From an uncultured Aquimarina sp. (GTDB lineage Bacteria; Bacteroidota; Bacteroidia; Flavobacteriales; Flavobacteriaceae), in assembly GCA_947496555.1 (NCBI GenBank), contig CANMDH010000036.1, forward strand, positions 1-54,067: DNA of 54,067 nucleotides. Direction: 5' to 3'. This document shows, piece after piece, positions 44,372-52,674 of the stretch. Each line of letters opens with the position of its first letter. Position 1 is the stretch's first letter. Below the pieces are notes generated by a model. That model ran no database searches and was not told the DNA's origin. It was given only the letters and a program-made list of their open reading frames with translations. A program made the translations under genes and the position numbers.

Positions 44372-46567
44372 ATGAAAAAAAAACATCATAACACGATTCA
44401 CGAAGAATCTAAACAAAACGTGAATTCCAATGAGCACAATGCAATTCAAATTGGCACTCTAACGAAAAAAAGACTTCAAAGATTCGGAACCTGGATTGGA
44501 CTGCTTGCCATAGTTCTTTTTGCCATGCATTTGCGTTATGAAGACTTTACTGTCTGGCAAAAGCATAAAACGGCCTTTCAATATCAGGGAGAATATCAAA
44601 TGGCCAATTTTGACAGTTATCATTACTTACAACTCGCCAAAGATGTACAAGAAGGTGTCTATGATGATCTTGATGAAAAAAGGCACGTTCCCAATGGTGT
44701 GGAACGTCCTTTTGTACCTCCTTTACTAACTTTACTAGTGGTTGCCATCAGTAATTTAACAAGCATTCCTCTGACCACGGTCGCCATTTTTATGCCGGTA
44801 GTCCTATCTTCCCTACTGGCGGTGGTCCTGTTTTTTTTATGCTTGGGATTAAACTTGAATAAGATTTCGGCACTGTCGGCCGCCCTTTTCTCAATAATTT
44901 CCCTGACCTATGTTGTTAGAACGCGCATAGGTGTATTTGACACCGATTGTTTGAATGTTGTTTTTCTGGTCCTTATCAGTTATCTGTTTTTACAATTTGG
45001 CCAACTACAGGATCACCGTCGTTATCGATTTTTGGCCTTTGGATTTGTGTGTGCCATTCTATATTTCCTATGGTGGGACACTGCCAATAGTGTAGTTCTT
45101 TTATCGGCCCTGGTGCCTTTGTCGGTCGCATTGCTCTTTTTTTATAAAACCAAAAAACCATTTGTTAAATATGGCCTTTTGGGGATGACTATTTTATTGG
45201 GATTGTATTTTATCAAAGACCAAGTCTTTTCCTTTTTTGGATTGCTGTTGGGGACGAGCACGGATTTTCCGAACAATTTGGGCATAAGTGAACTGGATAA
45301 GGTAAGCTTGGATGGTTTCATAGAAAAGACAACTAACAGTGGATTTGTTTTTTTTCTGATGTTGGCAGGCTTTGTTCTATTGATCTGGAACCTTAGGGTA
45401 AAGGCACTGTTTCTTACGATGCCCATTTTGTTGGCCTTTCTGCCTTTTATTGCGGGCAATCGCTTTATCATATTTTCAGCCCCCATTATGGCGCTGGCCA
45501 TCGGGTATTTTATCCAGTTGTTATTTGATTTTAGGGGTAAATTAAAGCCCGCTCTTATTTATGCAATAACCTTGATCATAGTGCTAATAGGTATTTTTTC
45601 AAATTATGGTACCATTACCAAGAAGTATGAAAAGGCCGCAGTATTCGAAAATAGAACGTTGTTGGATGCCCTGGAAAACAATACAGCTGCACAGTCCAAT
45701 ATCTGGACAGATCAGGATCTGGGCTATCAAATTCAGTACTATTTGGATCGGGGCACTTTTCTTGACGGTGGTTTTTCCCCAGAGCTTTCCTATTATTTGT
45801 ATTTCCCATTAGCGGCTGAAGACTTGTCCCTTTCGGCAAATTATATGCAGTTTTATAGTGTACATGGTCTCCAGGGCATGCATGATCTGTATGCTTTGTT
45901 TCCCAGTATAAATGAAACTTTTGTGTTTTTAAGACATGTTTTGTCCCGGACTCCGGAAAAGGCGGCACAATGGTTAAGGGCAGGGCAACAGAACGGACGC
46001 CTTCCGAAAACGGATAAGTTAACCACTGTAGAAGAGTGGTTGTCCTTTTTATATCCCAAGCAAAAGAAGGACATATATTTGTTCACGTATTATAAAATGA
46101 CACAGACTGCAACCTGGTTTAAGCAAGGGAACTCGGATTTGAGAACCAGAGAAACAATAGGGCTTCCTCTTTTCCTGACTTTTAATGACTTGAAAGAACA
46201 GGGGAGTCGAATAAAGAACAATCAAATCACCCTCGATACCAATACGGGAGTTGCAAGTTATGGTAATCAAAAAAGGTACTTTCAATCACTTTCCACTTTT
46301 GACGGTATTCGAGTCAATTCAAAAACATTTCCTGAACAAACCTCACTAAAAAGTGCTAATAACAACCGTTTTGTGTTTCAATGGGACAAGAACGTTGGTT
46401 TTGGTGCAGCTATGTCTAAAGAAATGGCCAACACAACATTGGTTAAACTTTATCTATTGCAACAAGAATCCCCTTATTTCGAATCTGTTTCAATACATAC
46501 ACCTACTTATCAAATCTGGAAAATAAAAGGAGATACCTACGATATTGAAACGCCCCTTACCAATTAA
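44372..46567 (+). CDS. Divergent STT3/PglB/AglB-family oligosaccharyltransferase
   Basis: A 731-residue protein, about the length of Campylobacter PglB. Some 11-13 membrane helices (about 38-415) are followed by a periplasmic C-terminal domain (about 420-731). Family landmarks are a first-loop Asp (Asp81 in FDSYHYLQLAKD), the DxD motif Asp190-Thr-Asp192 in RIGVFDTDCLNVV, GISEL at 304-308 where the family has (S/T)(V/I)xE, and DLGYQIQYYLDRGTFLDGG at 449-467, aligning with PglB's DYGYPVRYYSDVKTLVDGG. The WWDYG sequon-binding motif is replaced by DQDLG (447-451). It probably transfers a lipid-linked glycan to protein in the periplasm. Methyltransferase and DPM1-like genes follow. STT3 homologues are not usual in this phylum. 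Confidence 0.78.
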   Translation: MKKKHHNTIHEESKQNVNSNEHNAIQIGTLTKKRLQRFGTWIGLLAIVLFAMHLRYEDFTVWQKHKTAFQYQGEYQMANFDSYHYLQLAKDVQEGVYDDLDEKRHVPNGVERPFVPPLLTLLVVAISNLTSIPLTTVAIFMPVVLSSLLAVVLFFLCLGLNLNKISALSAALFSIISLTYVVRTRIGVFDTDCLNVVFLVLISYLFLQFGQLQDHRRYRFLAFGFVCAILYFLWWDTANSVVLLSALVPLSVALLFFYKTKKPFVKYGLLGMTILLGLYFIKDQVFSFFGLLLGTSTDFPNNLGISELDKVSLDGFIEKTTNSGFVFFLMLAGFVLLIWNLRVKALFLTMPILLAFLPFIAGNRFIIFSAPIMALAIGYFIQLLFDFRGKLKPALIYAITLIIVLIGIFSNYGTITKKYEKAAVFENRTLLDALENNTAAQSNIWTDQDLGYQIQYYLDRGTFLDGGFSPELSYYLYFPLAAEDLSLSANYMQFYSVHGLQGMHDLYALFPSINETFVFLRHVLSRTPEKAAQWLRAGQQNGRLPKTDKLTTVEEWLSFLYPKQKKDIYLFTYYKMTQTATWFKQGNSDLRTRETIGLPLFLTFNDLKEQGSRIKNNQITLDTNTGVASYGNQKRYFQSLSTFDGIRVNSKTFPEQTSLKSANNNRFVFQWDKNVGFGAAMSKEMANTTLVKLYLLQQESPYFESVSIHTPTYQIWKIKGDTYDIETPLTN

Positions 46568-46629
46568 AAGAAAAGCCAGGACCGCTCTTTTAATAATTAT
46601 ACTATTACAATTTGAAAATAATATTTACC

Positions 46630-47328
46630 ATGGAAATTTTCTATGCTTCAAAAAAAAAATTCAAAGATGCATTTCAAAAAATTATTGAAAGCAATGACAG
46701 TTATGAAATTGGAGAAGCTGCACTTCCGGCATATTCACATAAAAACCCATTGATTGACTGGTTATTTTGGGAAAGATTAAAAATTGCATATAAATATGCT
46801 TCAAGCAATGGGAAAACAAAAAACAAAATTCTCGATTTTGGTTGTGGTTCGGGTGTATTAAGTTATATGCTTACTAAAAAAAATCATTGTGTTACAGCTT
46901 GCGACCTGGAGCTTTCTCCTTTAAAACTATTAAAGGAAATTATTGAATTCCCTTCAGGCATTAATTTCATCGAAGGCGATATTCTTGATAAAAATTTTGA
47001 AGACAATTCTTTCGATATAATATGTGTCATGGATGTTTTAGAGCATATTGAAAATCTTGAACCATATATAAAGCTATTTGACAGATTACTTACACCAAAT
47101 GGTTTAATATTAGTTTCCGGGCCAACAGAAAGTATTTTTTACAAAATAGGAAGAAAAGTAGCCGGAAAAAGATTTACCGGGGATTACCATGTGACAAATA
47201 TTTCTAAAATCAAAAAAACGTTTAATGTCCACTTCGAAGTAAAAACCTTAAGAAAACTACTGTTTCCCCTGGTGTTCTTTGAACTATTTACAGCTAAGAA
47301 AATAACTTGTATCAATGAAGTCAAATAA
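46630..47328 (+). CDS. Class I SAM-dependent methyltransferase
   Basis: A 232-residue Rossmann-fold methyltransferase. SAM motif I is ILDFGCGSGVLSY (about 71-83), followed by an acidic residue after strand 2 (ACDLELSPL). Motif II is FDIICVMDVLEHIENLEPY, and LTPNGLILVSGP covers strand 5. It resembles UbiG-type and glycan-locus methyltransferases. I start it at the ATG at 46630 rather than a TTG six codons upstream. Its end overlaps the GT2 gene by 14 bases, and it lies 62 bases after the STT3-like gene, so it likely modifies a sugar or lipid of the same pathway. The substrate is unknown. Confidence 0.82.
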   Translation: MEIFYASKKKFKDAFQKIIESNDSYEIGEAALPAYSHKNPLIDWLFWERLKIAYKYASSNGKTKNKILDFGCGSGVLSYMLTKKNHCVTACDLELSPLKLLKEIIEFPSGINFIEGDILDKNFEDNSFDIICVMDVLEHIENLEPYIKLFDRLLTPNGLILVSGPTESIFYKIGRKVAGKRFTGDYHVTNISKIKKTFNVHFEVKTLRKLLFPLVFFELFTAKKITCINEVK

Positions 47329-48262
47329 AAAAATCGCAGTTGTTATTCCGTGTTACAAAGCTTCGAAACATATTACTGAAGTCCTTGTTACGGTCCCACA
47401 ATTTATTGACCACATCATAGTGGTTGATGACGCATGTCCAGAAAATTCAGGCGGCAAAGTTAATGAAATAGCAGATACCAGGACCCATATTATTTTTCAT
47501 GAAACCAATAAAGGTGTCGGTGGAGCCGTTATAAGTGGTTTCAGAAAAGCTATTGAATTCAGATGTGATATTGTGGTGAAGTTGGATGGTGACGGTCAAA
47601 TGAATCCGAATGAGATTGAAAAACTAATACAACCCCTATTGCACGATTTTGCAGATTATACAAAAGGAAATCGATTTCATGATTTTAAAGCATTGAAATG
47701 TATGCCCAAAATTAGACTCTTTGGTAATAGCGTTTTGTCATTTTTTATAAAAGCAGCTTCCGGGTATTGGAGTATTATGGACCCAACAAACGGTTTTTTT
47801 GCCATTTCTTCCAAAACACTACGGGACTTGAATTTGGATAAAATTGACAAAGGCTATTTTTTCGAGACAGATATGCTCATCAATCTTAACCTTGTGGATA
47901 AAGTTGTTCAGGACATTCCGATCTCAGCAATCTATAAAGATGAAATAAGCAGTCTTAGCATAAGGAAAGTTATTTTAACCTTTCCTTTTAGAATGATGAA
48001 AGGATTGCTAAAAAGACTTCTCTTCAAATATTATATCTATAACTTCAATATGGTTTCGATTTATTTGTTGGTAGGTTTGCCCTTGTTGCTGTTTGGTTTT
48101 GTATTGGGGAGTTATAAATGGAGGATCGGGGCTATAGAAAACGTGGAAAATAGTGCAGGTACAATTATGTTGACCGCCCTGCCAATAATATTGGGGATGC
48201 AATTTTTATTGCAAGCCATCAGCATTGATATCGCTAATGTTCCTAAGAGAAGCGCATCCTAA
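47315..48262 (+). CDS. GT2 polyprenyl-phosphate glycosyltransferase (DPM1/DPG-like) with membrane anchor
   Basis: A 315-residue protein with a GT-A domain (about 1-225): IAVVIPCYKASKHI at the N-terminus, HIIVVDDACPENSGG, the metal-binding DGDGQMNP at about 91-98, and DPTNGFFAIS. Two C-terminal membrane helices (about 244-266 and 286-307) follow. Enzymes of this type move a sugar from a nucleotide to dolichyl- or undecaprenyl-phosphate. Next to an STT3-like gene it could provide the lipid-linked donor or start its assembly. It overlaps the methyltransferase gene by 14 bases, indicating coupled translation. Confidence 0.88.
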   Translation: MKSNKKIAVVIPCYKASKHITEVLVTVPQFIDHIIVVDDACPENSGGKVNEIADTRTHIIFHETNKGVGGAVISGFRKAIEFRCDIVVKLDGDGQMNPNEIEKLIQPLLHDFADYTKGNRFHDFKALKCMPKIRLFGNSVLSFFIKAASGYWSIMDPTNGFFAISSKTLRDLNLDKIDKGYFFETDMLINLNLVDKVVQDIPISAIYKDEISSLSIRKVILTFPFRMMKGLLKRLLFKYYIYNFNMVSIYLLVGLPLLLFGFVLGSYKWRIGAIENVENSAGTIMLTALPIILGMQFLLQAISIDIANVPKRSAS

Positions 48263-49020
48263 TTACAAGAAATCCGGTCGGACAGGCCCTTTTAAACACC
48301 GCTAGCCTGTCGGCAGTTGTATTTGGATATGATAGTATTGATCCAAAAAATTCAATGGGCCAAGGCCATGGAGCTGTCGGGCCGATAACAGCCAAAGGTG
48401 TGGGAGCCAATCCAAAAAAGAACCTAAAGATATAGAAGGATAAGTTTAGACTATTGCCCTTAACATTAACATTGAATACTAAGACTCGGGCTTGTCCTAA
48501 CTTCTGATGGTCTTAAAGGGCAGGGTAGCGAAATTGTAAACAAGAGGGTAATACGCTAAAGCGACGTCACATATCTCATTTATTGTGTAAAGTCCCTGTT
48601 TATAGAAGGTTTCAAGGATTGAAAAAAAGATGGAAAATGGTAATTTGTAGCAAAAATCATAAAAAACACTCAAATGTGACATTCAATGATCACTTTGGCT
48701 AGCATTTTAAAAAGATGAATATTCCCTTTAGGTTCAATCGTCTAAATCTTCATCTTTTTAAAACGTTATACCTCTCTTATTGAAAAATTTCAGGAAAATG
48801 ATGAAATAGAAATTCCGAAAAAGATTAACTTGGACTTTTTTGAAGAACCTTAGTATTTATTTGAGTAAATCAATCTATTCATATACTTTTTTGTTCGAAT
48901 TTTTTCTAAATTCTGCATCAGGTTTTATTAACAAATTATTTTTTGTGTCTTATTTGTACCTCAAACCACCTAAACCCTTGTAAACAAAGGAAAGTTACTT
49001 ATTACTTGTAAGAACTTTTA
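48263..49020. other. Gene-poor right flank of the island, with debris and an inverted repeat
   Basis: 758 bases without a credible complete gene. An open frame without ATG (about 48262-48435) has a protein-like composition (SAVVFGYDSIDPKNSMGQGH) and may be a gene fragment. Another at the far side ends INLDFFEEP with TAG at about 48851-48853 and resembles a C-terminal stub. An inverted repeat lies between them (48705-48763). The region probably marks decay or insertion at the island edge. Confidence 0.45.
48705..48763. repeat. Perfect 15-bp inverted repeat
   Basis: TTTTAAAAAGATGAA (48705-48719) and its exact reverse complement (48749-48763) flank a 29-base loop. It could be a hairpin or the ends of a very small excised or miniature element. 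Confidence 0.5.
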
Positions 49021-49395
49021 TTATTGCTTCTCCAAAACAACCTCCAAACTTTCTGTGATCACATGGCAGATATCCTCACCTACAATAATGGGTTCACTTG
49101 TTTTATCAGCATATCCATTTTTGCTAATCGTGATTATGTAGGTTCCCGCTCTTTCAAACGCCCCAACAAAATTATTGGCACCTGTAAAATTTTCTAGTGT
49201 TTCTTTATAATCATTGTCTTGCGCCACTACGGTAACTCCCTCGGTTAAAAATGCTCCTCCTATTCCGTCTCTTACTGTTACTTCAAGCCCTGCTCGTGCT
49301 TCCTCGGTACAAAAAATAGGATCTTCAGTTTTATCATCATCACTGTTACACGCCACGAACATAATTAGTGAAATAATTATAACTAGCTTCTTCAT
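49021..49395 (-). CDS. Small lipoprotein with carboxypeptidase-regulatory-like fold
   Basis: A 124-residue protein. MKKLVIIISLIMFVAC gives a lipobox Cys at residue 16, followed by SDDDKTED, the acidic stretch typical of surface-exposed flavobacterial lipoproteins. The rest is a single beta-sandwich (LEVTVRDGIGGAFLTEGVTVVA, GTYIITISKNGYADKTSEPI) like carboxypeptidase regulatory domains, with two cysteines (FCTEE, DICHV) that may pair. It is probably an outer-membrane lipoprotein of unknown role. Confidence 0.7.
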   Translation of the reverse strand: MKKLVIIISLIMFVACNSDDDKTEDPIFCTEEARAGLEVTVRDGIGGAFLTEGVTVVAQDNDYKETLENFTGANNFVGAFERAGTYIITISKNGYADKTSEPIIVGEDICHVITESLEVVLEKQ

Positions 49396-49471
49396 GCATT
49401 TACAATTTTATTTGTATTTCTTTTTACTATGTACTAGATGCTGTTTAAATCTTATGGTTGCGTTTGGGATT

Positions 49472-50860
49472 TTATGAAGAGATATATTCTTTGTATACTG
49501 CTATCGGAATAAGAGCTGTCCAGCCACAAAAATCCATTTTTGCTGGCATTCCGTAGGACACCAAATCGGGCGAATAATTTTCCCAAAAGGTATCAGTCAT
49601 TTCAAACACCTCGGCAACAGAACGGTAGGTTTTTTGAGCAAGTCGTTTTGCCATGGCATCCTGACCACAAACCGACAATCCTTTTAAGACCATGTAGGAT
49701 GTTGGGGCCCACACACCACCACGCCAGTAATCTCCCCAACCTCTATAATCTGGATCATCTGCAGAAAGTGCGGGTAATGGTGTACGTCTTCCAAATTCTT
49801 TTGGGTTTTCGAGATGAGATAAAAAACGTTCCATTCGATCTTGGGGAACTACTTTACCTAATAATGCCCAATACATACCTATATGCTTACGCTTTATTTG
49901 TTTGTTGAATCCAAGATCATAATAAATTCCTTCCTCGTTATTCCAACATAACTCATTAACCGCTTTTGCTATTTTGCCATGTATTTGATCATAGGATGCT
50001 ATATCTTCAGAAGTTTCTATAATTTCTGCAATGGTTTTTAATTGATTGGCCAACATTGCCATCTGGCTAGAGAAATCCACCAGCCTTCCTTGTTTGTTCC
50101 AAACGCCTTGTAAGGTTTTGGGATATTCTGCAATAAACGTGTTTAATCGTTCTTCACCTGTGGCATCCATTTTACCCAATTTATCTCCTAATTCATGATG
50201 GGTCATTCCATTACCATCGTTGTTCCACCCTTTTGGATAGCGTTGTATGTTATCCATTCCCATTCCCAAAGTATCTGCATAAAACAAATCATCTTCCATT
50301 TGATACGTACGTACCAAAAATTCGAAATTCTTTTTCAGAATTGGATATACTTTTTTAAGCCGTTCTTTGTCTTTGGAAACTGAATAAATTTCAAGCTCTG
50401 CAAAAGCCAATAGTGGTGGGTTTATAGAAACCGGATGTTCTTTTGACCACAATGGTGATCCATCATGTCGATATTCTCTGCAGATATAACCATCTTCTTC
50501 GATACGATCATAAAAATTATCCAATGCCTGATACACCGGTAGCTCATCTAAATGATATTTTGCAAAGCACACCATAAAGCAGGTGTCCCACAGAAAGATA
50601 TTTTGCGAAAATGCTGCATCGATAAATGGTTTTTTGAAAAATAATTCTGTATCTCCTCCTCTTATCTTGGATTTTGTGATCTCGAGGGCGCGATTATACA
50701 TTCGCTCGGATAATTCTGGAGTAACCTTAAAATCTGAAGGACAATCTGACTCTGATTTGGTTTCTAAAACGGTCGTTTCGTCTTTACAAGCATACATTCC
50801 GGAAATACCCATAACGCTAACAGTTAGACCCAGTTTTTTTGTGAATTCTCTTCTTTGCAT
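49472..50860 (-). CDS. GH63/GH37-like (alpha/alpha)6 glycosidase, lipoprotein
   Basis: A 462-residue protein with an (alpha/alpha)6-barrel glycosidase domain of the MGH1/trehalase-GH63 type. Visible signatures are QNIFLWDTCFMVCFAKYH, PPLLAFAELEIYS, GMGMDNIQRYPKGW, YRGWGDYWRGGVWAPTSYM and FWENYSPD. These enzymes invert and cleave alpha-glucosides. The N-terminus MQRREFTKKLGLTVSVMG has a Tat-like double arginine, followed by a lipobox (GMYAC). The start at 50860 is preferred over one ten codons upstream because the Tat-like motif then begins the protein. It is a likely periplasmic or outer-membrane lipoprotein, and the substrate is undetermined. Confidence 0.8.
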   Translation of the reverse strand: MQRREFTKKLGLTVSVMGISGMYACKDETTVLETKSESDCPSDFKVTPELSERMYNRALEITKSKIRGGDTELFFKKPFIDAAFSQNIFLWDTCFMVCFAKYHLDELPVYQALDNFYDRIEEDGYICREYRHDGSPLWSKEHPVSINPPLLAFAELEIYSVSKDKERLKKVYPILKKNFEFLVRTYQMEDDLFYADTLGMGMDNIQRYPKGWNNDGNGMTHHELGDKLGKMDATGEERLNTFIAEYPKTLQGVWNKQGRLVDFSSQMAMLANQLKTIAEIIETSEDIASYDQIHGKIAKAVNELCWNNEEGIYYDLGFNKQIKRKHIGMYWALLGKVVPQDRMERFLSHLENPKEFGRRTPLPALSADDPDYRGWGDYWRGGVWAPTSYMVLKGLSVCGQDAMAKRLAQKTYRSVAEVFEMTDTFWENYSPDLVSYGMPAKMDFCGWTALIPIAVYKEYISS

Positions 50861-50903
50861 AAGCCCATTATTTTCATGAAAGTTACACAATCGAATGTAT
50901 CCA

Positions 50904-50934
50904 ACAAAAAAAGCATCCCGATAATCGAGATGCT
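50904..50934 (-). terminator. Terminator of the aldehyde dehydrogenase gene
   Basis: On the minus strand AGCATC, a U-G wobble and CGA pair with TCG, G and GATGCT around a TTA loop (50912-50934), followed by seven T residues. It lies about 30 bases past the dehydrogenase stop. Confidence 0.8.
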
Positions 50935-50964
50935 TTCAACTTATTATTTGAAGAATTGCGATGT

Positions 50965-52518
50965 CTATAAATCAAATTTGATTCCTTGAGCCAGTGGTAA
51001 CTCTGTAGTATAATTAATTGTATTGGTTTGGCGACGCATATATACTTTCCAGGCATCAGATCCTGATTCACGTCCGCCACCAGTTTCTTTTTCGCCTCCA
51101 AAAGCTCCGCCAATCTCGGCTCCCGAGGTTCCAATATTTACATTGGCAATACCACAATCTGATCCTGCGTGTGATAGAAAACGCTCTGCTTCGCGAAGGT
51201 TATTCGTCATAATTGCTGATGATAATCCTTGTGCCACTCCGTTTTGCAATTCGATCGCATTCTCGACCTCGCCACTGTATTTCAAAAGATATAAAACCGG
51301 AGCAAAAGTTTCATGTTGCACGATCTCAAAAGCATTATTGGCTTCGGCAATGGCCGGCTTTACATAGCAACCACTCTCATATCCTTCACCGGAAAGCACT
51401 GCTCCTTCGACTACAATATTTCCGCCTTCTTCAACCACTTTTTCAAGAGCATTTTGATATCCTTTTACAGCATCTTTGTCAATTAATGGGCCTACATGAT
51501 TATTTTCGTCGAGGGGATTTCCTATTCTTAATTGCCCATAGGCATCTACAATCGCGTTTTTAACCTTATCATAAATTGATTCGTGAATAATCAAACGACG
51601 TGTAGAGGTACAGCGTTGTCCAGCGGTACCAACAGCACCAAATACAGCTCCGATAACTGTCATTTTGATATCGGCATCGGGAGTAACGATAATGGCATTG
51701 TTACCACCCAATTCTAATAATGATTTTCCTAAACGTTGTCCTACTGTAGCGGCTACAATTTTACCCATACGAGTAGATCCCGTTGCAGAAACCAGCGGAA
51801 CTCGTTTATCGGTAGTCATCATCTCTCCTACTTTGTAATCTCCATTAATCAAACATGATATTCCTTCAGGTAAATTATTTTCTTTTAATACTTTGGCTAT
51901 TATATTTTGACAGGCAACTCCACAAAGTGGTGTTTTTTCACTTGGCTTCCAAACACAAACATCCCCGCAGATCCATGCTAATGCGGTATTCCATGACCAA
52001 ACGGCAACCGGAAAATTAAATGCTGAAATGATCCCAACAATCCCAAGTGGGTGATATTGCTCGTACATTCTGTGTCCAGGTCGTTCTGAGTGCATGGTTA
52101 ATCCATGCAATTGCCTGGAAAGCCCAACAGCAAAATCACAGATATCGATCATCTCTTGTACTTCACCTAATCCTTCTTGATAGGATTTTCCCATTTCGTA
52201 AGAGACCAATTTACCTAGTGGTTCTTTTAACTTGCGAAGTTCCTCTCCAAATTGTCTTACAATTTCTCCTCGTTGTGGAGCAGGCATTACTCTCCAGGAC
52301 TTAAAGGCTTCGGCTGCTGTTTCAATTACTTTCTCGTAATCCTCTTTTGTTGTGGTTTCTACACTTCCTATTAGTTCACCATCTACCGGTGAATACGATG
52401 TAATTGTATCGTCATTAGAAAACCAGTTTGATCCTGTTGAAGTTCCTTTATTATGATCAGAAACACCTAATTGTTGCAGGGCTTCCTGAATCCCAAAATC
52501 TACTACTGCTGTTGCCAT
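50965..52518 (-). CDS. ALDH7-type aldehyde dehydrogenase (alpha-aminoadipic semialdehyde type)
   Basis: A 517-residue NAD(P)-dependent aldehyde dehydrogenase. The start MATAVVDFGIQEALQQLG at 52518 gives the length of ALDH7A1/AmaB, and the 34 codons upstream are not family-like. Visible features are the cofactor region FNFPVAVWSWNTALA and KPSEKTPL, the general base Glu in LELGGNNA, the catalytic Cys in GTAGQRCTSTRR, and SGAEIGGAFGGEKETGGGRESGSDAWK near the end. The ALDH7 branch oxidises alpha-aminoadipic semialdehyde in lysine breakdown. It is 156 bases downstream of the 3-hydroxyanthranilate dioxygenase gene, but tryptophan catabolism would need a different ALDH, so the two may not be one pathway. 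Confidence 0.88.
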   Translation of the reverse strand: MATAVVDFGIQEALQQLGVSDHNKGTSTGSNWFSNDDTITSYSPVDGELIGSVETTTKEDYEKVIETAAEAFKSWRVMPAPQRGEIVRQFGEELRKLKEPLGKLVSYEMGKSYQEGLGEVQEMIDICDFAVGLSRQLHGLTMHSERPGHRMYEQYHPLGIVGIISAFNFPVAVWSWNTALAWICGDVCVWKPSEKTPLCGVACQNIIAKVLKENNLPEGISCLINGDYKVGEMMTTDKRVPLVSATGSTRMGKIVAATVGQRLGKSLLELGGNNAIIVTPDADIKMTVIGAVFGAVGTAGQRCTSTRRLIIHESIYDKVKNAIVDAYGQLRIGNPLDENNHVGPLIDKDAVKGYQNALEKVVEEGGNIVVEGAVLSGEGYESGCYVKPAIAEANNAFEIVQHETFAPVLYLLKYSGEVENAIELQNGVAQGLSSAIMTNNLREAERFLSHAGSDCGIANVNIGTSGAEIGGAFGGEKETGGGRESGSDAWKVYMRRQTNTINYTTELPLAQGIKFDL

Positions 52519-52674
52519 ATTATTTGTTACTTTTTGAAAAGGTAAAGATACTGTGTTTTGCAGATATATTAAATTTTGACCTGTTATTACATCAGTTTTG
52601 AATAATTTTTTAAAAAACAACCCTTAAAAAAATCAATTTCTCAACCAAAAAGTAGTATTAGAACTAAATTGATT

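Noticed and set aside
44147-44449. 100-codon minus-strand frame across the decayed LRR copy
   Set aside because: It runs antisense through the pseudogene and the start of the STT3-like gene and has no recognisable domain.
45071-45079. WWD at residues 234-236 of the STT3-like protein as the catalytic WWD motif
   Set aside because: It lies in or near a membrane helix of the N-terminal half, whereas the true motif is in the periplasmic C-terminal domain just before the DGG segment.
48497-48682. 61-codon minus-strand open frame in the island flank
   Set aside because: The composition is not protein-like and no start signal or partner gene supports it.
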